The position numbers were made by a program, and so were the translations under genes. A stretch of DNA of 19,458 bases from JAYQPQ01 sp038145405 (GTDB taxonomy: Bacteria > Pseudomonadota > Gammaproteobacteria > Pseudomonadales > GM7GCV1): positions 1 through 19,458 of the forward strand of contig JAYQPQ010000033.1 in the NCBI GenBank assembly GCA_038145405.1. Direction: 5' to 3'. This document shows, piece after piece, positions 14,770 through 19,458 of the stretch (position 1 is its first letter; every line of letters starts with the position of its first letter). The notes under the pieces were generated by a model that did not search any database, was not told where the DNA came from, and saw only the letters and a program-made list of their open reading frames with translations.

Positions 14770-14775
14770 ATTATA
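14770..14775 (-). promoter_or_regulatory. Candidate -10 element of thiI
   Basis: On the minus strand TATAAT (plus-strand ATTATA) lies 43 nt upstream of the thiI ATG at 14727. The matching -35 is weak (GGCTGC region). It supports the short thiI start. Confidence 0.38.
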
Positions 14776-14817
14776 GTCAATACCCGGGCCGCGCAGCCGG
14801 CCGATCAGGATCGGAAG

Positions 14818-14865
14818 CGCACCAATATAAGGCATTAACTTCGCACAGTGCACCATAAAAGGGCA
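14818..14865 (+). promoter_or_regulatory. Tandem NtrC-like enhancer sites upstream of glnA
   Basis: Two related 17-mers are CGCACCAATATAAGGCA (14818-14834) and TGCACCATAAAAGGGCA (14849-14865). Each has a good left half of the NtrC palindrome TGCACC-N5-GGTGCA and a degenerate right half. They are 31 bp apart, three helical turns, and centred near -127 and -96 from the predicted sigma-54 start. E. coli glnA has NtrC sites with almost the same spacing at -140 and -108. Confidence 0.6.
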
Positions 14866-14926
14866 TTCCCCTGGAGGTTCTGACTCCAAAGCGGGCAAAA
14901 AACAGGAAAATGTTGGCTTTTCAACA

Positions 14927-14942
14927 TGGCATGTTATTTGCA
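14927..14942 (+). promoter_or_regulatory. Sigma-54 promoter of glnA
   Basis: TGGCATGTTATTTGCA fits the -24/-12 consensus TGGCAYR-N4-TTGCW exactly, with GG at 14928-14929 and GC at 14940-14941. Transcription would start near 14953, leaving a leader of about 84 nt that contains the palindromes GCGGGCCCGC (14975-14984) and ATTGATCAAT (15005-15014). Confidence 0.85.
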
Positions 14943-15036
14943 GTATTTAGGGACGCGGTATTTGATTGGGGCTTGCGGGCCCGCGAGATGCATCCGATAC
15001 ACCGATTGATCAATTATTAACTGGAGAACAGATTCC

Positions 15037-16443
15037 ATGAGCAACACGCTGAAGCTAATTTCCGAGACCGACGCCAAGTGGGTCGACCTCCGCTTCACTG
15101 ACACGCGCGGTAAGGAGCAGCACGTCAGTATTCCGGTGGGTGATGTCAAGGATGAGAACTTCTTTACCGAAGGCAAGATGTTCGATGGTTCGTCCATTGC
15201 CGGTTGGAAAGGTATTCACGAGTCCGACATGATCCTGATGCCAGATGACAGCACGGCGGTGCTGGATCCTTTCATGGAAGACACCACCGTTATCCTGCGC
15301 TGCGATATCGTCGAGCCTTCGACTGGCAAGGGCTACGAGCGCGACCCTCGCTCCATTGGCAAGCGCGCCGAAGCTTATCTGACCAGCACTGGCCTGGGCG
15401 ACACCGCCTACTTTGGTCCGGAACCCGAATTCTTCGTCTTCGATGAAGTGAAATACGGCTCAGATATCTCCGGTTCTTTCTTCAAGATTTTCTCCGAAGA
15501 AGCAGCCTGGTCTTCAGGTGCCGATTTTGCTGACGGCAACCTAGGCCACCGTCCCGGGGTGAAGGGAGGATATTTCCCCGTGCCTCCTGTTGATAGCCTG
15601 CAGGATGTTCGCGCTGCCATGTGTGCCGCCATGGAATCCATGGGTCTGCGCATTGAAGTGCACCACCACGAAGTGGCCACCGCCGGTCAGTGTGAGATCG
15701 GCGTCGGCGCCAACACTCTGACCAAGAAGGCCGACGAAGTTCAGATCCTTAAGTACTGCGTGCACAACGTCGCTGTGGCCTACGGCAAAACGGCAACCTT
15801 TATGCCCAAGCCGCTGGTAGGTGACAACGGTAGCGGTATGCACGTTCACCAGTCCTTTTCCAAGGGCGGCAAGAACCAGTTTGCCGGTGATGCCTATGCC
15901 GGCTTGAGCGATCTGGCGCTGTACTACATCGGTGGCATTATCAAGCACGCCAAGGCGCTGAACGCTATCTGTAACGCGTCCACCAACTCCTACAAGCGTC
16001 TGGTGCCGGGCTTTGAAGCGCCGACCATGCTGGCCTACTCCGCCCGCCACCGCGCTGCTTCGGTCCGTATCCCCTGGGTCCCATCGGTCGAGGGCAAGCG
16101 CATCGAAACCCGCTTCCCCGACTCGACCGCCAACCCCTACCTGGCCTTCTCAGCTCTGCTGATGGCTGGTCTCGACGGCGTGTTGAACAAGATCCACCCC
16201 GGCGATCCCGCTGAAATGGATCTGTACGAACTGAGCCCCGCAGAAGCCCGCGAAATTCCGCAGGTTTGCGCCTCTCTGGAGTCGGCCATGGCCGCCCTGG
16301 ATGCCGACCGCGAATTCCTCAAGCAAGGCGGTGTGTTCACCGACGACGCGATCGACGCCTACCTGGGCCTCAAGCAACAGGAGCTCGACGAGTACCGCAT
16401 GGCAACCCACCCGATCGAATTCAAGCTTTACTATTCGGTCTAA
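15037..16443 (+). CDS. glnA: Glutamine synthetase, type I
   Basis: Dodecameric cytoplasmic enzyme joining ammonia to glutamate at the cost of ATP, the central step of nitrogen assimilation. 468 residues. N-terminal beta-grasp region with MFDGSSIAGWKGI, then active-site GPEPEFFVFD (127-136), the catalytic core VGDNGSGMHVHQS (261-273), NAICNASTNSYKRLVPGFEAP, and RIETRFPDSTANPYL. Tyr397 in MDLYELSPAEAREIPQV corresponds to the adenylylated tyrosine of the GSI-beta subclass, so control by GlnE is expected. ATG 15037 follows GGAG at 15023. It is driven by a sigma-54 promoter with NtrC-like enhancer sites and ends in a strong terminator, so it is transcribed apart from ntrBC. Confidence 0.98.
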   Translation: MSNTLKLISETDAKWVDLRFTDTRGKEQHVSIPVGDVKDENFFTEGKMFDGSSIAGWKGIHESDMILMPDDSTAVLDPFMEDTTVILRCDIVEPSTGKGYERDPRSIGKRAEAYLTSTGLGDTAYFGPEPEFFVFDEVKYGSDISGSFFKIFSEEAAWSSGADFADGNLGHRPGVKGGYFPVPPVDSLQDVRAAMCAAMESMGLRIEVHHHEVATAGQCEIGVGANTLTKKADEVQILKYCVHNVAVAYGKTATFMPKPLVGDNGSGMHVHQSFSKGGKNQFAGDAYAGLSDLALYYIGGIIKHAKALNAICNASTNSYKRLVPGFEAPTMLAYSARHRAASVRIPWVPSVEGKRIETRFPDSTANPYLAFSALLMAGLDGVLNKIHPGDPAEMDLYELSPAEAREIPQVCASLESAMAALDADREFLKQGGVFTDDAIDAYLGLKQQELDEYRMATHPIEFKLYYSV

Positions 16444-16463
16444 GGTTGGTCGCAACCCGACAG

Positions 16464-16490
16464 AAAAGCCCGCCCTCCGGCGGGCTTTTT
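16464..16490 (+). terminator. Intrinsic terminator after glnA
   Basis: GCCCGCC (16468-16474) pairs perfectly with GGCGGGC (16479-16485) around CTCC. Four A before the stem (16464-16467) can pair with the run of five T after it (16486-16490). Confidence 0.92.
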
Positions 16491-16520
16491 CTTTTCACGA
16501 CGCTGGCGTATTGTCCGTGC

Positions 16521-17033
16521 ATGACACAACGCATGGCTCTGGTCTTCCTGCTGCTGTTTGCCGGACTGGTTCAGGCGCAGATCTATCGGGTGGTTACACC
16601 CGATGGCAGTGTCACTTACACCGATACCCCACCGGAGTACGTCGAAGCCGAAGAGGTCGAGCTGCCGGACATCATCATCATCCAGCCAGCCACTGATGTT
16701 CGCGGGGATGCTGCTCGGCAGAACGCAGATTCACCGGCGGCGATGCCATACAGCTTGCACACGCCGCGCATCATGCAGCCGGCTGAGCAGCAGGTGATTC
16801 CCCCTGGGCAGCGCCAGGTCAGCATTCAGGCCCGGGTCGATCTGGGGTTACCCAGCGGACACGCCTACCTGCTGCTGATCAACGGCAGCCCGGTGGGCTC
16901 GCCCGTCAATCAACCCAGCTGGGTCCTCGACAACCCTAATCCGGGCGAACAGCGCGCCCAGGTCGCCATCGTCGATACCCAGGGTCGGCGGCTAGCGGTG
17001 AGCGCCGTGCGTATTTTCTACGTGATTCGCTAG
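16521..17033 (+). CDS. DUF4124 domain protein, predicted secreted
   Basis: 170 residues. The N-terminus MTQRMALVFLLLFAGLVQAQ is a classic Sec signal peptide with cleavage expected after AQA or close by. It is directly followed by a DUF4124-like segment IYRVVTPDGSVTYTDTPP. The remainder is a proline- and valine-rich region ending in an Ig-like strand pattern (WVLDN, QVAIVDTQGRRLAVSAVRIFYV). The family has no established function; members are periplasmic or envelope proteins. A DUF4124 gene between glnA and ntrB is a recurring arrangement in gammaproteobacteria as I recall it. I chose ATG 16521 because the signal peptide starts there; the frame is open upstream into glnA. No Shine-Dalgarno is visible, and ATG 16533 is an alternative. 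The glnA terminator precedes it, so it needs its own promoter. Confidence 0.82.
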   Translation: MTQRMALVFLLLFAGLVQAQIYRVVTPDGSVTYTDTPPEYVEAEEVELPDIIIIQPATDVRGDAARQNADSPAAMPYSLHTPRIMQPAEQQVIPPGQRQVSIQARVDLGLPSGHAYLLLINGSPVGSPVNQPSWVLDNPNPGEQRAQVAIVDTQGRRLAVSAVRIFYVIR

Positions 17034-17061
17034 ACCTCAGCATTGCTCCTCAGTCGAACAA

Positions 17062-17078
17062 TGCACTATTCTGGTGCA
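17062..17078 (+). promoter_or_regulatory. NtrC enhancer site upstream of ntrB
   Basis: TGCACTATTCTGGTGCA is a nearly perfect palindrome with TGCAC and GTGCA arms, matching the NtrC binding consensus. It is centred about 102 bp upstream of the predicted ntrB transcription start. Confidence 0.78.
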
Positions 17079-17145
17079 TGGAAATTTTCTGGCTTCCCGA
17101 ACCGCGTAAAAGGCCATTCATGCGCCTTAATGCGGCCATCAATGT

Positions 17146-17161
17146 TGGCGCGAGAATTGCA
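17146..17161 (+). promoter_or_regulatory. Sigma-54 promoter of ntrBC
   Basis: TGGCGCGAGAATTGCA matches the -24/-12 consensus, with GG at 17147-17148, GC at 17159-17160 and 10 bp between. The predicted start is near 17172 and the leader about 55 nt. Confidence 0.75.
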
Positions 17162-17181
17162 TAGCTTCTTAGCGGGAGCAA

Positions 17182-17198
17182 TGCACAGACGCTGCGCA
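17182..17198 (+). promoter_or_regulatory. Possible second NtrC-like site in the ntrB leader
   Basis: TGCACAGACGCTGCGCA has TGCAC and GCGCA arms and fits 9 of 12 positions of TGCACC-N5-GGTGCA. It lies just downstream of the predicted start, where a bound regulator could repress. Weak match, so tentative. Confidence 0.35.
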
Positions 17199-17226
17199 AT
17201 TTCTATTTCATGGTGAATACGACCGG

Positions 17227-18348
17227 ATGAAAGTCAGTCGCGCATTGCAGGAAAAGGTGTTGGGCAATCTCAACACGGCGGTATTTCTGATCAGATCGGA
17301 CAGTGAAATCTGTTACATGAACCAAGCGGCTGAATCCATTGTGGGCATGAGTTTCCCTCGTGCCGAAGGCGCGCGGCTGGAAGCCTTGTTGTCGATGTCG
17401 TCCGATGATCTGCTGGCTATCGAAGCGGCGCAGCGGGACTTCCGCCCATTTACGCGGCGCCAGGCCCGAGTACGCGATGTGCAGGGAGTCGAGAAAACCG
17501 TGGACTACTCGGTCGTGCCATTGGACCTGGCGGAGGGAGCCTTTCTGGTGATGGAGGTACACGAGCTGGATCGCCTGATGCGTATCAACAGGGAAGAACT
17601 CCAGATTGCCGCCCACGACACCACGCGTCAGTTGGTGCGCGGCCTGGCGCACGAAGTAAAAAACCCGCTCGGCGGGATTCTCGGGGCGGCCCAGTTGCTG
17701 CACCAGGAACTAAAGGACGCCGAATTGCAGGAATACACCAGTGTGATCACCGAAGAGACCAATCGCCTGCGCAATCTGGTCGACCGCATGCTGGGTCCGA
17801 ATCAGCGGCCCGAATTCGCTTTGCTCAATGTGCACCAGGTCGTAGAGCGCGTGGCAACCCTGCTGGAAGTGCAAACCCGCGGTCGGGTTCGCATCGTCAA
17901 GGACTACGATCCGTCGGTGCCGGAAATCATGGCGGACAGCGAACAGCTGATTCAGGCACTACTGAATGTGGCGCGCAATGCCATGGAAGCCTTGCTCGAA
18001 AGCGATACTGACGGTGCCGAGATCATTTTGCGCACGCGCGTGCAGTACCGCTTCACCCTGGCACATACGCAACACAGCACCATTGCGCGCATCGACGTCA
18101 TCGACAACGGGCCGGGAATCGACGAAGCCTTGGTGGATGAAATTTTCTATCCGATGATCAGCGGTCGCGACAAGGGCACCGGCCTGGGGCTGTCCATTGC
18201 GCAGTCCATCATTCACGTTCACAAGGGGCTGATTGAGTGCAGTAGTCGCCCCGGTGAAACACAGTTTTCGATCTATCTGCCCATTGCCGACGAACATGTG
18301 ATCGGTACAGCTGAGGCAAGCCAACGAACCAAGAGTAAAACAGCATGA
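17227..18348 (+). CDS. ntrB: Nitrogen-sensing histidine kinase NtrB (GlnL)
   Basis: Cytoplasmic sensor kinase/phosphatase that phosphorylates NtrC under nitrogen limitation and is switched by the PII protein. 373 residues, no membrane helices. An N-terminal PAS domain (about 8-115) has ICYMNQAAESIVG. The HisKA domain carries His142 in GLAHEVKNPLGGILGAAQLL. The ATPase domain has the N-box (LLNVARNAMEAL, 245-256), G1 DNGPGID (293-299) and G2 GRDKGTGLGLS (313-323). The PAS-HisKA-HATPase layout and EVKNPLGG H-box are characteristic of NtrB. ATG 17227 overlaps the stop of a 6-codon upstream frame (17210-17230). Its own stop overlaps the ntrC start (ATGA, 18345-18348), so the two are translationally coupled. 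Confidence 0.95.
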   Translation: MKVSRALQEKVLGNLNTAVFLIRSDSEICYMNQAAESIVGMSFPRAEGARLEALLSMSSDDLLAIEAAQRDFRPFTRRQARVRDVQGVEKTVDYSVVPLDLAEGAFLVMEVHELDRLMRINREELQIAAHDTTRQLVRGLAHEVKNPLGGILGAAQLLHQELKDAELQEYTSVITEETNRLRNLVDRMLGPNQRPEFALLNVHQVVERVATLLEVQTRGRVRIVKDYDPSVPEIMADSEQLIQALLNVARNAMEALLESDTDGAEIILRTRVQYRFTLAHTQHSTIARIDVIDNGPGIDEALVDEIFYPMISGRDKGTGLGLSIAQSIIHVHKGLIECSSRPGETQFSIYLPIADEHVIGTAEASQRTKSKTA

Positions 18349-19458
18349 CGTCAGAACAGAAGGTATGGATTGTCGATGACGATAAATCCATACGTTGGGT
18401 ATTGCAGAAGGCACTCAGCAAGGAGGATTTTCAGGTCCGCAGTTTTGCCAGCGGACGCGAAGTGGTGGATCAACTAGAATCTGAAGATGAAGTGCCGGAT
18501 CTGATCATCAGCGACGTGCGCATGCCTGGACTCGACGGCATGGCACTGCTGGCGCAGTTGAGTCAGGAATTTCCCAATCTGCCCGTCATTATCATGACGG
18601 CGCATTCCGATCTGCAGAGCGCGGTCGATGCCTATCAGGGCGGCGCCTTTGAGTACCTGCCCAAACCTTTTGATCTGGAGGAGGTCATCAGCGTAACCCG
18701 CCGCGCTCTCGAGCATGCCAGCGACTCGGCTGGTTCCGCAGCCTCCCGATTATCTGAGGATCGCACCGAGATAATTGGTGAAGCCCCGGCCATGCAGGAT
18801 GTGTTTCGCGCTATTGGCCGTCTGTCCAACTCCAATGTGACGGTGCTGATCAACGGCGAGTCAGGTACTGGCAAGGAACTAGTCGCTCGCGCTCTGCATC
18901 GCCACTCACCGCGGCGCGACAAGCCCTTCATCGCGCTCAACATGGCGGCCATTCCCAGCGATCTGATCGAGTCTGAACTCTTTGGTCATGAGAAGGGCGC
19001 CTTTACCGGCGCCACCACGCGTCGCGAGGGCCGCTTCGAACAGGCCAATGGCGGAACCCTCTTCTTGGACGAAATTGGCGACATGCCGGCCGAGGCCCAA
19101 ACTCGCCTTCTGCGTGTGCTCGCCGACAGCGAGTTTTATCGCGTCGGCGGACATACCTCGGTCAAGGTCGATGTGCGCATCATCACGGCAACGCACCAGA
19201 ATCTGGAAAAACTGGTCGAGCTGCATCGCTTTCGCGAAGACCTGTTTCATCGCCTCAATGTGATCCGCATTCACCTGCCGCGTTTGCGGGAAAGGGCGGT
19301 CGATATTCCGGCCTTGGCCGAGCATTTCCTGATGCTGTCGGCGCGCGAGCTGGACATGGAGGCCAAGCACCTGCTCAAGGACACAGCGCAGTATCTGCAG
19401 GGATTGCCCTGGCCAGGCAATGTGCGCCAGCTTGAGAACGTCTGTCGCTGGCTGACTG
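18345..19458 (+). CDS. ntrC: Nitrogen response regulator NtrC (3' end outside window)
   Basis: Sigma-54-dependent activator of nitrogen genes, here 371 codons and still open at the window end. The receiver domain (1-120) has acidic DDD at 11-13, phospho-acceptor Asp57 in LIISDVRMPG, Thr85 in MTAHSD and Lys107 in PKPFD. The AAA+ domain follows with Walker A GESGTGKE (171-178), the sigma-54-contacting loop GAFTGA (218-223), Walker B GGTLFLDEIGD (236-246), RFREDLFHRLNV and PWPGNVRQLEN. The Fis-type DNA-binding domain lies beyond the window. ATG 18345 overlaps the ntrB stop. It is the expected protein for the palindromes upstream of glnA and ntrB. Confidence 0.97.
   Translation, partial: MTSEQKVWIVDDDKSIRWVLQKALSKEDFQVRSFASGREVVDQLESEDEVPDLIISDVRMPGLDGMALLAQLSQEFPNLPVIIMTAHSDLQSAVDAYQGGAFEYLPKPFDLEEVISVTRRALEHASDSAGSAASRLSEDRTEIIGEAPAMQDVFRAIGRLSNSNVTVLINGESGTGKELVARALHRHSPRRDKPFIALNMAAIPSDLIESELFGHEKGAFTGATTRREGRFEQANGGTLFLDEIGDMPAEAQTRLLRVLADSEFYRVGGHTSVKVDVRIITATHQNLEKLVELHRFREDLFHRLNVIRIHLPRLRERAVDIPALAEHFLMLSARELDMEAKHLLKDTAQYLQGLPWPGNVRQLENVCRWLT

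Noticed and set aside
14728..14898. 57-codon N-terminal extension of thiI
   Set aside because: ThiI homology starts at MHFIVKLFPEI (14727). The extension covers the glnA NtrC-like sites and a thiI -10.
16266..16520. Upstream extension of the DUF4124 frame into glnA and its terminator
   Set aside because: The signal peptide begins at 16521, and the upstream codons are an out-of-frame reading of glnA.
1..19458. CRISPR array, insertion sequence, riboswitch or prophage
   Set aside because: No regularly spaced repeats, transposase-like proteins, terminal inverted repeats or phage genes were seen. Leaders are short and match no riboswitch I recognise.

Overview
The window is chromosomal DNA from a gammaproteobacterium. 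It is GC-rich apart from one short low-GC stretch. The pairs oxyR-recG and thiI-glnA-(DUF4124)-ntrB-ntrC match Pseudomonas-type arrangements, and a homomeric Sat-type ATP sulfurylase is used. I infer a marine relative of the Cellvibrionales/Pseudomonadales; no gene here fixes the genus. The first ~130 bases are homopolymer-rich junk replacing the argS 5' end, so the window probably starts at a contig edge.

Layout. 1-1816: argS lacking its N-terminus. 1916-3100: thiolase with its own promoter. 3164-3239: tRNA-Thr(CGT). 3240-4321: a short accessory patch of visibly lower GC. It holds a decayed lipoprotein start, a TIGR02450-type tryptophan-rich small protein, and a predicted lipoprotein nuclease with HNH/DUF1524-like motifs. 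4322-4807 (-): flavin reductase-like protein. 4984-6060: alanine racemase. 6138-7982: cysC-sat operon making APS and PAPS, closed by a strong terminator. 8086-9366: dicarboxylate/amino-acid:cation symporter. 9363-12380 (-): oxyR-recG operon. 12437-13291: YeeZ-like nucleotide-sugar-epimerase-fold protein. 13276-14727 (-): thiI. 15037-end: nitrogen regulon of glnA, a DUF4124 protein, ntrB and ntrC (cut by the window end).

How the genes work together. The right-hand 4.5 kb is a nitrogen-assimilation control module: glutamine synthetase plus the NtrB/NtrC two-component system that activates sigma-54 promoters. Sigma-54 -24/-12 elements with upstream NtrC-like palindromes can be read in front of both glnA and ntrB, so ntrBC is probably autoactivated as well as glnA. 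cysC and sat form the sulfate-activation unit. oxyR with recG links peroxide sensing to DNA repair and replication restart.

Novelty. Almost everything is conserved core genome, and I see no undescribed multi-gene system. The most unusual part is the tRNA-adjacent patch at 3240-4321. There the 5' end of the nuclease gene matches a broken copy 414 bp upstream, and that match points to a rare CTG start codon. The next most interesting items are the two sigma-54/NtrC regulatory regions.
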